Part shown: piece by piece, positions 1-7,473 of the stretch | How positions within the stretch are numbered: position 1 is the first letter of the stretch | How the letters are laid out: each line of letters opens with the position of its first letter | Source of the DNA: Eubacterium sp. | GTDB taxonomy: Bacteria > Bacillota > Clostridia > Lachnospirales > Lachnospiraceae | Reading direction: 5' to 3' | DNA: 51,221 bases | Assembly: GCA_022764165.1 (NCBI GenBank) | Contig: JALERM010000059.1 | Span: 1-51,221 of the forward strand | Translations under genes and position numbers: made by a program | Notes under the pieces: model-generated | Databases searched by the model: none | Told to the model about the DNA's origin: nothing | What the model saw: only the letters and a program-made list of their open reading frames with translations

Positions 1-220
<220 letters not shown>

Positions 221-377
221 GGTTTGCTCCAGTTCAAAATTTAGCTTGGCTAATTTATCCCTTTTACTGTTTTAAGGATCTTTCGATCGTTTGTTTTTAT
301 GATTTTAAAAGAACTTTCGAGGAATGTGTTTCACTGTTCAGTTATCAATGTTCATCGCTGTCTCAGACAGCTTTGAT

Positions 378-406
378 ATTTTATCATGTTGTTTTCTGTT
401 TGTCAA
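378..406 (-). promoter_or_regulatory. rRNA promoter, proximal
   Basis: On the minus strand a perfect -35 TTGACA (401-406) is separated by 17 bp from a -10 TAAAAT (378-383). It lies about 160 bp upstream of the 16S start, as expected for a ribosomal promoter with a leader. An A-rich tract lies just upstream of the -35 box and could act as an UP element. A boxA-like stretch (minus-strand GTTCTTTTAAAAT, about 302-314) lies in the leader. Confidence 0.75.
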
Positions 407-456
407 GAACTTTTTTTAAGTTCTTTTATTTTAATCCTCTCAGAAGCAACTTTGAC

Positions 457-485
457 ATCATATCAATTTTCTTTTAGAATGTCAA
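457..485 (-). promoter_or_regulatory. rRNA promoter, distal
   Basis: On the minus strand a perfect -35 TTGACA (480-485), a 17-bp spacer and a -10 TATGAT (457-462). It lies between the tRNA-Ser(GGA) gene and the proximal rRNA promoter, so the 16S gene has tandem promoters. Confidence 0.75.
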
Positions 486-525
486 TACCTTTTTTGAAGT
501 TTTTTCAATCGGTTTAACATCCAAC

Positions 526-613
526 GGAGAAGGAGGGATTTGAACCCTCGCGCCGCTACTAACGACCTACTCCCTTTCCAGGGGAGCCCCTTCAGCCACT
601 TGGGTACTTCTCC
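526..613 (-). tRNA. tRNA-Ser (anticodon GGA)
   Basis: The minus-strand sequence is an 88-nt class II tRNA. The acceptor arms GGAGAAG and CTTCTCC pair fully, the anticodon loop reads CTGGAAA, there is a long variable arm as in serine tRNAs, and the T loop GGTTCAAATCC is canonical. No CCA is encoded after the acceptor stem. It lies upstream of 16S on the same strand. Confidence 0.96.
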
Positions 614-637
614 AAAATGCCTAAATCTTTTCAAAAC

Positions 638-722
638 GGAGAGGGTGGGATTCGAACCCACGCGCCCTTTCGGACAAACGGTTTTCAAGACCGCCTCGTT
701 ATGACCACTTCGATACCTCTCC
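638..722 (-). tRNA. tRNA-Ser (anticodon UGA)
   Basis: The minus-strand sequence is an 85-nt class II tRNA. The acceptor arms GGAGAGG/CCTCTCC pair, the anticodon loop is CTTGAAA (anticodon TGA), and a long variable arm and the T loop GGTTCGAATCC are present. It is 24 nt upstream of tRNA-Ser(GGA) and probably transcribed with it from the promoter at 769-797. Confidence 0.96.
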
Positions 723-768
723 ATATCTGTTTGGTGGTCTGCGCCCGTCTCACTCAGAGACAATTGGT

Positions 769-797
769 AGTTTACCACCGAATTTTCCATTTGTCAA
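769..797 (-). promoter_or_regulatory. Promoter of the tRNA-Ser pair
   Basis: On the minus strand a perfect -35 TTGACA (792-797), a 17-bp spacer and -10 TAAACT (769-774), about 45 bp upstream of tRNA-Ser(UGA). The bases around the -35 box (A-rich tract, then GTTG or GTTC, then TTGACAAA) repeat the proximal rRNA promoter, suggesting a shared strong module. Confidence 0.75.
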
Positions 798-885
798 CAA
801 CTTTTTTACATTTTTTTCACTTTTAATTTTTCACACCAGAGAGTTTCCGTTCAGGTAATCAGTATTCTGTGTCTAACTATTCATT

Positions 886-953
886 CATAGGCTCAAATGA
901 TTGTTATTTTGGTTTCCGTCCTGCCTTTTTTTGCTTTGGGTAAGCTTCGTTTC
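886..953 (-). repeat. Inverted copy of the 52-bp repeat
   Basis: Read on the minus strand, this stretch matches the last unit of the array at 1125-1180: GAAGCTTACCCAAAG, an A-rich run, GGCAGGACGGAAACC, then ACAATCATTTGAGCCTA. About 30 of 34 core positions agree. Being inverted, it could pair with the array to form a large imperfect stem. No gene is visible in the surrounding 723-1223. Confidence 0.7.
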
Positions 954-968
954 TTGGTTTTCACATTT

Positions 969-1180
969 TCATCCTACCAAATAAGAAGAAATGTAGGCTG
1001 ATAATCCCAGAAACAAATAATATAGCCTACGAAAATCAAAAAAAGATAGGAGGGAAATCAGAACAACAACCATTAGAGCCTATCGAAAACAAAAAAGGTA
1101 GGAGGAAAACCCGAAAACTAATCAATGAAGCCTACCCAAAAATAAAAGGCAGGACAGAAGGCCACATAACAACTATTTAA
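969..1180 (+). repeat. Degenerate 52-bp tandem repeat array (four units)
   Basis: Four units start at about 972, 1024, 1077 and 1129, with a period of 51-53 bp. Each begins AGCCTAC or CCTACC, continues with an A-rich stretch and a GTAGG/GATAGG/GGCAGG block, and ends in a variable A/C-rich part near CAATCATT. Within each unit CCTAC and GTAGG form short inverted repeats. Read on the minus strand (the direction of ispD), CCTACC is followed by T runs, so the array may also end transcription of the ispD operon. A decayed fifth unit reaches the ispD stop codon. Confidence 0.7.
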
Positions 1181-1223
1181 ACCTGACAGAAACGGTATGA
1201 CATGAGATGGTGCCATATAACTA

Positions 1224-1907
1224 CTAATCCAGAAATGCCTCTGCAATCCTAAGATCTTCAGGCGTAGTAATCTTAATGTTCTGATAGGATCCTTCATACA
1301 GTTTTACCGCGTGGCTGCCGTATTGTTCTACCACCATCGCATCGTCGGTAATTCCGCCACAGTCTCCCTGTAATGCTTTTTCATAGGCTCCGGCCACCAG
1401 AGGATAAGAGAATATCTGTGGTGTCTGCACATTCCATACATATCTTCTGTCAGGAGTTGACTGTACCATATGTTCCTCATTTACTATTTTAACCGTATCC
1501 TTGGAAGGCATTCCCGCTGCACATGCATCAGAATCTTTCACACAGGCTAACCCACGCACCAGTATCTCCTCCGTCACAAAAGGTCTTGCTCCATCATGGA
1601 TAAAGACATAATCTGTCCCCTTACATTGCAGAAGTCCGTTGTATACCGAGTGGTATCTTTCTTTTCCACCAGCTATTACTGCACTGACTTTTGAAAATCC
1701 GTACTCTTCTACAATATTCTGTTTACAGTAGTCAATTTCTGTTTCTCCTGTCACAAGTATAATGTCATCCATCCAGAGACAGTCCTGAAAACACTTCAAA
1801 GCATAATATAACACAGGATACTCTCGTATATGCAGAAATTGTTTCTGAACTTTACTGTTCATTCTTTTTCCCTGGCCTGCAGCCAGTACAATTGCTGTAC
1901 ACTTCAT
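1224..1907 (-). CDS. ispD: 2-C-methyl-D-erythritol 4-phosphate cytidylyltransferase
   Basis: IspD transfers CMP from CTP to MEP to make CDP-methylerythritol, the third step of the MEP (non-mevalonate) isoprenoid pathway, in the cytosol. The 227-residue length is typical. The N-terminus carries the nucleotide-binding signature VLAAGQGKRMNSKVQKQF, with the expected Arg and Lys. The motifs HDGARPF near residue 100 and ITDDAMVVE near 190 are also family hallmarks. The start is fixed by GGGAGG 8 bp upstream of the ATG. It follows tsaD by 15 bp and is the last gene of the tsaE operon. Its stop codon abuts the repeat array. Confidence 0.96.
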   Translation of the reverse strand: MKCTAIVLAAGQGKRMNSKVQKQFLHIREYPVLYYALKCFQDCLWMDDIILVTGETEIDYCKQNIVEEYGFSKVSAVIAGGKERYHSVYNGLLQCKGTDYVFIHDGARPFVTEEILVRGLACVKDSDACAAGMPSKDTVKIVNEEHMVQSTPDRRYVWNVQTPQIFSYPLVAGAYEKALQGDCGGITDDAMVVEQYGSHAVKLYEGSYQNIKITTPEDLRIAEAFLD

Positions 1908-1922
1908 AACATATACCTCCCA

Positions 1923-2948
1923 TCAGCGTTCTCCCAGTTTCAGATTTGGCACTGCATTCAAATCCAGACCATGTCTGACGCCCTTCTGATATTCATAATA
2001 AGCCGCAACACCAATCATAGCCGCATTATCCGTACAGAAAATGGGAGACGGGTAATAGAACTGAATGCCCTGCCGCTCGCACGCTTCCTGCATGGCATGT
2101 CTCAGGCTTCCATTCGAGGCAACGCCTCCGGCAATTGCCAGTTTGTCCATTTTATATTCTTTTGCCGCCTTCACGGCTTTTTCTGTCAAAGTATCCACTA
2201 CTGCTTTCTGGAAAGAAGCGGCAATATCCGCTTCGCAGATACTTTCTCCCTGCATTTTGCACCGATTGATATGGTTCAGTACAGCCGATTTTACTCCGCT
2301 GAAGCTGAAATCATAGGGGCCATTTTCAAGTTTCGCTTTCGGAAATACGATTGCGTCTGCATTTCCTTCTTTTGACAGTTTATCGATCTTAGGTCCTCCA
2401 GGATAACCAAGTCCGATTGCACGAGCCACTTTATCAAACGCTTCACCTGCAGCATCGTCCCTGGTTCTTCCCAAAATCTCGAATTCACCATAATCTTTTA
2501 CAATCACCAGATGAGTATGTCCACCGGAAACAATCAGACACATAAACGGCGGTTCCAGATCCAGATGTTCAATATAATTTGCAGAAACATGACCTTCTAT
2601 ATGATGCACCCCTACCAGAGGAAGTTTTTTTGCATAACTGATAGCCTTCGCTTCGGCCACTCCCACCAGAAGTGCACCTACCAACCCAGGTCCATAAGTT
2701 ACTCCTATCGCATCCAGGTCATCCAGGGTTACTCCTGCCTGATCGAGTGCCTCTTCTATTACCTGATTGATTTTTTCTATATGTTTTCTGGAGGCAATCT
2801 CCGGCACAACACCTCCATACAGTTTATGCAGTTCAATCTGGGAAGAAATGACATTTGACAGAATTGTCCTTCCGTTTTTCACTACAGATGCTGCTGTTTC
2901 ATCACATGAACTTTCTATTGCAAGAATCAATACATCCTTTTCACTCAT
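1923..2948 (-). CDS. tsaD: tRNA N6-adenosine threonylcarbamoyltransferase
   Basis: TsaD transfers the threonylcarbamoyl group from TC-AMP to A37 of ANN-decoding tRNAs, the last step of t6A synthesis, working with TsaB and TsaE. The 341-residue protein has the ASKHA fold signature [12 protein letters not shown] at 12-23, the metal-binding HIEGH at 116-120 and SGGHTHLV. I chose the ATG at 2946-2948 (MSEKD) over a TTG further upstream because AGGAGG lies 6 bp before it. That start overlaps the rnz stop by 8 bp (ATGAGTGA), which suggests translational coupling. tsaB and tsaE lie upstream in the same operon. Confidence 0.96.
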   Translation of the reverse strand: MSEKDVLILAIESSCDETAASVVKNGRTILSNVISSQIELHKLYGGVVPEIASRKHIEKINQVIEEALDQAGVTLDDLDAIGVTYGPGLVGALLVGVAEAKAISYAKKLPLVGVHHIEGHVSANYIEHLDLEPPFMCLIVSGGHTHLVIVKDYGEFEILGRTRDDAAGEAFDKVARAIGLGYPGGPKIDKLSKEGNADAIVFPKAKLENGPYDFSFSGVKSAVLNHINRCKMQGESICEADIAASFQKAVVDTLTEKAVKAAKEYKMDKLAIAGGVASNGSLRHAMQEACERQGIQFYYPSPIFCTDNAAMIGVAAYYEYQKGVRHGLDLNAVPNLKLGER

Positions 2949-3861
2949 TTTCATCCTCCTCAAATAAGAGATCTACACTCTTACCATCTTTTCCCACATA
3001 AGCATCCGGAAAAATCTCCCGGACTGTCTTCAAATATTCTTCCGGATGAACCAGAGAGGGGCTGAAGTGGGTCAGCCACATTTCTTTTACTTTTGCATCA
3101 CGGGCAACTGCCGCCGCCTCTTTCATGGTCATGTGTTTGTATTCCCTTGCTTTCGCCTCTTTTTCAGGATCTCCATACATTCCTTCACAGATCAGAATGT
3201 CGGATTCTGCGGCATGACTGACCAGAGAAGCTGTCGGCCTCGTGTCTGTACAATAGGTCAGTTTTATCCCTTTACGATCTGGTCCCAGCACCATATTCGG
3301 TGTGTATATCTTTCCGTCCGCCTCAATTGTTTCTCCCTTCTGCAGGGGATTCCAAAACTTCAGTGGAATGTCATTTTCTCTTGCACGCTCCACAGAAAAC
3401 TTGCCGGTTCTGTGGATCTGTATGGTATAGCCATAGCAAAGAACATTGTGATTTACGCGAAACGCTGTTATTTCATACCCGTTCACGCGAAATGTTTCTT
3501 CCGGACCATTGATTTCTTTCATAATAATCGGAAAAGGCAATTCCGGGGCTATCATCCGAAGTGCATTTACTACTTTTTCCAGCCCTTTGGGGCCAATCAG
3601 AGTCAACGGCTCTTTTCTCTCTGCATTTCCCATGGTCAGAAGCATACCCGGAAGACCGCTGATATGATCTGCGTGATAATGAGTAAAACAAATCACATCT
3701 ATCGGCTTAAAACTCCATCCTTTTGTTTTTACTGCCACCTGTGTTCCTTCTCCACAGTCAATCATCAAACTGCTTCCATTATATCTCGTCATAAGTGAAG
3801 TCAGGTAACGATGCGGCAGCGGCATCATTCCTCCGGTTCCCAACAAACATATATCTAACAT
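2941..3861 (-). CDS. rnz: Ribonuclease Z (tRNA 3' processing endonuclease)
   Basis: Metallo-beta-lactamase fold endonuclease that trims the 3' trailer of tRNA precursors lacking encoded CCA. The two tRNAs in this window are of that type. The 306-residue length is normal. The zinc motif HYHADH (61-66) is complete, and later metal ligands are visible (YCTDTRP, LTHFSPS). The start has AGGGAG upstream. It sits between a small zinc-ribbon gene (10 bp upstream) and tsaD (8-bp overlap), in an operon rich in tRNA maturation functions. Confidence 0.95.
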   Translation of the reverse strand: MLDICLLGTGGMMPLPHRYLTSLMTRYNGSSLMIDCGEGTQVAVKTKGWSFKPIDVICFTHYHADHISGLPGMLLTMGNAERKEPLTLIGPKGLEKVVNALRMIAPELPFPIIMKEINGPEETFRVNGYEITAFRVNHNVLCYGYTIQIHRTGKFSVERARENDIPLKFWNPLQKGETIEADGKIYTPNMVLGPDRKGIKLTYCTDTRPTASLVSHAAESDILICEGMYGDPEKEAKAREYKHMTMKEAAAVARDAKVKEMWLTHFSPSLVHPEEYLKTVREIFPDAYVGKDGKSVDLLFEEDENE

Positions 3862-3871
3862 AAATCTCCCT

Positions 3872-4105
3872 CTACAGTAACTCCGTTCTTTGTCTGATAT
3901 GAACAGGTATCCTGAACTGCTGAATTAAATGATTATAGCATGTTTCGCACAGGTGAAAACGATGACTTTCACCATCTCTGGAAGAAAAATATCCCCAGTC
4001 AACCTCCACGGTACACACCCCTTCTTTAACAATTCCCTGTTCCATCTTTAGTTCACGGCCACACTGATTGCAGCATATTCTGGTATCCTTCTCTTTCTTG
4101 TACAT
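3872..4105 (-). CDS. Small zinc-ribbon protein, unknown function
   Basis: A 77-residue protein with two cysteine pairs, C12-x2-C15 and C53-x2-C56, that could bind one zinc ion as a ribbon. The centre is rich in charged and aromatic residues, and no membrane segment is present. AGGAGG lies 8 bp before the ATG, supporting translation. It is 10 bp upstream of rnz, with a 164-bp gap to rimI. I do not recognise a characterised family. The position suggests a role linked to RNA or tRNA metabolism, but this is inference. In the 164-bp gap I see no clear promoter or terminator. Confidence 0.75.
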   Translation of the reverse strand: MYKKEKDTRICCNQCGRELKMEQGIVKEGVCTVEVDWGYFSSRDGESHRFHLCETCYNHLIQQFRIPVHIRQRTELL

Positions 4106-4269
4106 TATCCTGTCCTCCTGAAATTCTCTGCGTTTCTTTATGATTTATGATTACGCCACGCCAGATACAAATAGATTTCCAGCATTCGCCGCTTTCGAAA
4201 CCCTGTATCATCATACCAGAACCGCAAAGCAATTCCCACTGGAAATGCATGGAATACCACTTAAACACA

Positions 4270-4707
4270 TTAAGATTCCCGCATCATCACCAATGCGTCT
4301 TCTCCCAATTCCTCATAATAATTTTTGCGGATTCCCGTCTGTACAAATCCAGATTTTTTATATAAATGAATGGCCCCCGGATTGCCTGCTCTGACTTCCA
4401 GAAACAGGCGTGTCACTCCCCGGTCCGCTGCCGTCCGGATCAGCTCGTCCATCAGCATACTCCCAATCCCCTGATTCTGAGTTTTTTTAGCAACGGCTAC
4501 TTTTACAACATCGCCTTCATCCATAACAGAGACAATGCCGCAGTATCCAAGCACATGATTCTCTTCTTCCGCCACAAGAAACAGAGTATCTTCGCGGATG
4601 AGAAACGTAAACAGGCCTGTTTCTGTCCAGGGATGGACAAAGTTCTCATTTTCAATCTCCATCACAGCTTCCATGTCATCCATCTGCATCTGTCTAATCT
4701 GCACCAT
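4270..4707 (-). CDS. rimI: Ribosomal-protein-alanine N-acetyltransferase RimI
   Basis: GNAT-family acetyltransferase of 145 residues. RimI acetylates the N-terminal alanine of ribosomal protein S18 in E. coli. The substrate here is inferred from family and operon position. The acetyl-CoA motif reads VAVAKKTQNQGIGSMLM, and the C-terminal FLEVRAGNPGAIHLY.K.GF block is diagnostic of RimI. I took the ATG at 4705-4707 (MVQIRQM) because an AGGA-type site lies just upstream and the longer frame runs deep into tsaB. The start overlaps the tsaB end by 14 bp. tsaB-rimI adjacency is common in Firmicutes. Confidence 0.93.
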   Translation of the reverse strand: MVQIRQMQMDDMEAVMEIENENFVHPWTETGLFTFLIREDTLFLVAEEENHVLGYCGIVSVMDEGDVVKVAVAKKTQNQGIGSMLMDELIRTAADRGVTRLFLEVRAGNPGAIHLYKKSGFVQTGIRKNYYEELGEDALVMMRES

Positions 4708-5413
4708 GTTTTCCTGCCTCTCTTTCTGTGCGTTCTCTCTCTGCCTGAGATACCCTGAGATATTCCGGCTGATGTTCCCGGGCACTTTCTGTCTTTCCTT
4801 CCGAAAAATATATTTCGCCCAGTGCAGCAACCGCTCCGGCTCTCTGTTTATTCAGATGTACCGGTGCAAAAGAAACCGGTATACTGAGAAGCTGCATCAG
4901 TAAATCTTTATATACTGCAACACCGTCTCCGAGAAATGTCACCTGTTCTCCCAATGTATTCAATTCCTGTGCCAACGCTTCCACACCAATCGCCATCTGA
5001 TCTTTGACTGTCACCATCCGGTGATTTTCAAATCTGTACATTCCCGTGTACACCTGATTCCTTCTTGCGTCCATAATCGGACACACCAGGCCTGGAACAT
5101 CGTAGAGATTATATGCCAGTGCTTCTACCGTCGGCACGGCAATCAGTGGTTTTTTCAAAGCAAGGCCAAGTCCTTTCGCTGTGGCTGAACCGATACGCAG
5201 ACCGGTAAAAGACCCCGGACCGGCAGCTACTGCTATCGCATCTACAGTCTCCAGATCCAGCTCAATCATGCGGGCAATCTCATCCAGCATAGGGAGCAAA
5301 GTCTGTGAATGTGTTTTTTTATAATTTACAGTATATTCGGCCAGAAGATTTTCATCCTGCACCAGAGCTACGGATGCCACCAGGCCTGAACTGTCAAGTG
5401 CCAATATTTTCAT
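4694..5413 (-). CDS. tsaB: tRNA threonylcarbamoyladenosine biosynthesis protein TsaB
   Basis: TsaB is an ASKHA-fold partner that dimerises with TsaD in the t6A synthase and is itself catalytically inactive. The 239-residue protein starts MKILALDSSGLVASVAL, with the conserved PGSFTGLRIGSATAKGL near 70-90 and MDARRNQVY. The start at 5411-5413 gives an ATGA overlap with the tsaE stop, and an AGGA-type site precedes it. A start 21 bp upstream is possible but less well placed. It is the second gene of the operon after tsaE. Confidence 0.95.
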   Translation of the reverse strand: MKILALDSSGLVASVALVQDENLLAEYTVNYKKTHSQTLLPMLDEIARMIELDLETVDAIAVAAGPGSFTGLRIGSATAKGLGLALKKPLIAVPTVEALAYNLYDVPGLVCPIMDARRNQVYTGMYRFENHRMVTVKDQMAIGVEALAQELNTLGEQVTFLGDGVAVYKDLLMQLLSIPVSFAPVHLNKQRAGAVAALGEIYFSEGKTESAREHQPEYLRVSQAERERTEREAGKHGAD

Positions 5414-5853
5414 TCTTTTATCATTCCTTCCCATCCGGTTATCGTGATCCGCCGATAATCAAATCCTTTTTCCAGATCTTTTTCAATCGTCACCTGAATG
5501 GTATGATCCGGCAGCAATTCTTCAATCAGGTTCGCCCATTCGATCATACAGACTCCCTGTCCAAAAAAATAATCATCATACCCTATTTCTTCCATTTCCT
5601 CTATATCACCGATGCGGTAGACATCGAAATGATAAAACGGCAGGCGCCCCTCCAGGTATTCCTGCACAATTGTAAACGTAGGACTGCTGATCGGTTCTTC
5701 TATCCCAAGTCCCTTTGCCACCCCTTGAGTAAATACTGTCTTACCTACTCCGAGATCGCCTGTCAAAGTATAAATCTGCCCGGGCTTTGCTGCTTTTCCC
5801 AGCTTTTCACCCAATGCAAATGTCTCTCTGTCACTGCAGGTTTCTATTATCAT
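5410..5853 (-). CDS. tsaE: tRNA threonylcarbamoyladenosine biosynthesis ATPase TsaE
   Basis: P-loop ATPase that binds the TsaB-TsaD complex and is needed for turnover in bacterial t6A synthesis. The 147-residue protein has the Walker A GDLGVGKT (32-39), the family block ISSPTFTIVQEY and HFDVYRI, all typical of TsaE. It is the first gene of the minus-strand operon tsaE-tsaB-rimI-zinc ribbon-rnz-tsaD-ispD. It overlaps tsaB by 4 bp. It diverges from the cyclophilin gene across a 224-bp intergenic region. Confidence 0.96.
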   Translation of the reverse strand: MIIETCSDRETFALGEKLGKAAKPGQIYTLTGDLGVGKTVFTQGVAKGLGIEEPISSPTFTIVQEYLEGRLPFYHFDVYRIGDIEEMEEIGYDDYFFGQGVCMIEWANLIEELLPDHTIQVTIEKDLEKGFDYRRITITGWEGMIKE

Positions 5854-5941
5854 TTTTCATTTCTCCTGTCTGTTCCATACTTTCGACACAGTATATCACA
5901 CTCAAACTTTTCACGCAATCCATCAGTATCACATTTATTTC

Positions 5942-5970
5942 TTGCACCTTTCTTCCTGACATATTATAAT
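5942..5970 (+). promoter_or_regulatory. Promoter of the cyclophilin gene
   Basis: A perfect -10 TATAAT (5965-5970) is preceded after 17 bp by TTGCAC (5942-5947), a weak -35. It is about 105 bp upstream of the cyclophilin ATG. The rest of the divergent region shows no other clear element. The tsaE promoter must also lie here, but I cannot place it. Confidence 0.5.
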
Positions 5971-6077
5971 GTAGGAGCAAAAGTATTTTAATCCTATGGA
6001 TACACGGATTTCTCCGCACTTTGTGCTCTCGAAATCCAAATCAATAAGAAATCAATAAGAAAAGGAGAGATTTCCTA

Positions 6078-6596
6078 ATGGCAAATCCAATAATTACTAT
6101 TACAATGGAAAATGGCGATGTGATGAAAGCCGAACTTTATCCGGAAATTGCGCCGAATACAGTTAACAACTTTATCAGTCTTGTAAAAAAAGGATTCTAT
6201 AACGGACGTATTTTTCACCGTGTCATTCCAGGTTTTATGATTCAGGGAGGTTGTCCGGACGGAACCGGAATGGGTGGTCCGGGATACTCCATCAAGGGAG
6301 AATTTGCTCAGAATGGTTTTAAAAATGATCTGAAGCATACCCCGGGCGTTCTGTCTATGGCAAGAGCAATGCATCCGGATTCCGCAGGAAGCCAGTTTTT
6401 TATCATGCATAAGACATCTCCGCATCTGGATGGTGCTTATGCCGCTTTCGGTAAAGTAACAGAGGGACTTGATGTTGTAGATAAAATCGCAGCGGTTCCA
6501 ACTGATTTCAGAGACAGACCGCTGGAAAATCAGGTAATCGCCACGATTACCGTTGATACCATGGGAGCAGACTATCCGGAACCCGAAACTGTATAA
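6078..6596 (+). CDS. Peptidyl-prolyl cis-trans isomerase, cyclophilin type
   Basis: Cytosolic cyclophilin that catalyses cis-trans isomerisation of prolyl bonds during protein folding. The 172-residue protein has no signal peptide. The active-site blocks are present: FHRVIPGFMIQGG (catalytic Arg), the GPGYSIKGEF region, MARAMHPDSAGSQFFI and YAAFGKVTEG. The ATG is preceded by AAAGGAGAG. It stands alone between divergent tsaE and convergent yigZ, with a terminator after it. It resembles PpiB, but several cyclophilin paralogues exist in clostridia, so I give no symbol. Confidence 0.95.
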   Translation: MANPIITITMENGDVMKAELYPEIAPNTVNNFISLVKKGFYNGRIFHRVIPGFMIQGGCPDGTGMGGPGYSIKGEFAQNGFKNDLKHTPGVLSMARAMHPDSAGSQFFIMHKTSPHLDGAYAAFGKVTEGLDVVDKIAAVPTDFRDRPLENQVIATITVDTMGADYPEPETV

Positions 6597-6605
6597 TTAT
6601 TAACG

Positions 6606-6627
6606 AGAGCAGTCCTATGACTGCTCT
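6606..6627. terminator. Hairpin terminator between cyclophilin and yigZ
   Basis: AGAGCAGTC and GACTGCTCT form a perfect 9-bp stem with a CTAT loop, 10 bp after the cyclophilin stop. A T-rich tail follows on the plus strand and an AT-rich stretch on the minus strand. It sits between convergent genes and probably ends both transcripts. Confidence 0.75.
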
Positions 6628-6630
6628 TTG

Positions 6631-7296
6631 TTATCCCCGCAGTTCTTCTCCCATCAGAACATTTCCATTCAGTACAGCATAATACAATTTTTCAGTCACT
6701 TCTGTGATTACCTTTCCATTGGTGGCCTCTACCAGTTCCGCCTGTATTTTCTCTACTTCACCGACCGGCAGAATGATACGCAGAACGACTTTATCGGTAT
6801 ACTCCGATTCCAGAACCGGAATTTTTTTCTCACCGATCAGATACTGGATTTTCCCCAGACCGTTATAATCTGTTTCAATCTGCAAAATGGCCCCATATAT
6901 TTTTTCTATAATGTCACTTTGGGCCAGCCCCTCCTGTACTGCCCGGGAATATGCTCTCACAAGTCCGCCGGTACCAAGCAGAGTTCCACCAAAATATCTG
7001 GTCACAACCACCGCTGTGTTATATAGATTTTCTCCCAAAAGAACATCCAGCATCGGTCTTCCTGCCGTACCTCCCGGTTCCCCGTCATCACTGCAGCGTA
7101 CCAGTTCTCTTCTCTCCCCAATAACATACGCATAGCAGTTATGCGTAGCATTCCAGTATTTCTTCCGCATCTCTTCAATAAATGCCAGTGCTTCCTCTTC
7201 GGACTCCACCAGCCTTACAGTTGCTATGAATCTGGACTTTTTTTCAATAATTTCGCCTTCACTTCCGCGATAAACGGTTTTATAACATTCCAACAT
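6631..7296 (-). CDS. YigZ family protein (UPF0029/Impact domain)
   Basis: A 221-residue protein with an N-terminal Impact/UPF0029 domain and a C-terminal DUF1949 domain, the architecture of YigZ/YvyE. The signature HNCYAYVIGE, then SDDGEPGGTAGRPML and RYFGGTLLGTGGLVRAY, are conserved. Eukaryotic IMPACT regulates the eIF2alpha kinase GCN2; the bacterial function is not settled. The start at 7296 (MLECYKT) has AGGAGG 8 bp upstream. A longer frame to 7347 lacks such a site. It converges with the cyclophilin gene and diverges from the penicillin-binding protein gene. Confidence 0.93.
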   Translation of the reverse strand: MLECYKTVYRGSEGEIIEKKSRFIATVRLVESEEEALAFIEEMRKKYWNATHNCYAYVIGERRELVRCSDDGEPGGTAGRPMLDVLLGENLYNTAVVVTRYFGGTLLGTGGLVRAYSRAVQEGLAQSDIIEKIYGAILQIETDYNGLGKIQYLIGEKKIPVLESEYTDKVVLRIILPVGEVEKIQAELVEATNGKVITEVTEKLYYAVLNGNVLMGEELRG

Positions 7297-7359
7297 GGCA
7301 ATATCCTCCTGTACATTTATTATAGGGATATCACCGTATTTTCGCAAGAAAAATGTGAG

Positions 7360-7384
7360 TTACTGTTCACTCAGCGACCAGTAA
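7360..7384. repeat. Copy of the AACTGT-N11-ACAGTT palindrome (divergent)
   Basis: TTACTGT (7360-7366), 11 bp, then CCAGTAA (7378-7384). The arm length and 11-bp spacing are the same as in the copies at 12085 and 38514. It lies in the divergent region between yigZ and the penicillin-binding protein gene. Confidence 0.45.
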
Positions 7385-7419
7385 TAAATGTGAATTTTTC
7401 ATGACTATTGATTTGGGGC

Positions 7420-7448
7420 TTTCCATAAAAAACGGATTTTGCTATAAT
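7420..7448 (+). promoter_or_regulatory. Promoter of the penicillin-binding protein gene
   Basis: A perfect -10 TATAAT (7443-7448) with TTTCCA (7420-7425) 17 bp upstream as a -35 box with 4 of 6 matches. The AGGAGG at 7461-7466 and ATG at 7474 follow directly, giving a short leader of about 20 nt. Confidence 0.65.
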
Positions 7449-7473
7449 AGGGACTAACAAAGGAGGTACCTAC

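Noticed and set aside
482-826. Open frames on both strands across the serine tRNA region.
   Set aside because: They cover two well-formed tRNA-Ser genes and promoters; chance frames.
969-1180. CRISPR array.
   Set aside because: Units are degenerate over their whole length with no constant repeat/unique spacer pattern and no cas genes.
4053-4268. A 71-codon minus-strand frame in the gap after rimI.
   Set aside because: No ribosome site, overlaps the zinc-ribbon start, unlikely composition rich in Trp, Met and Cys.
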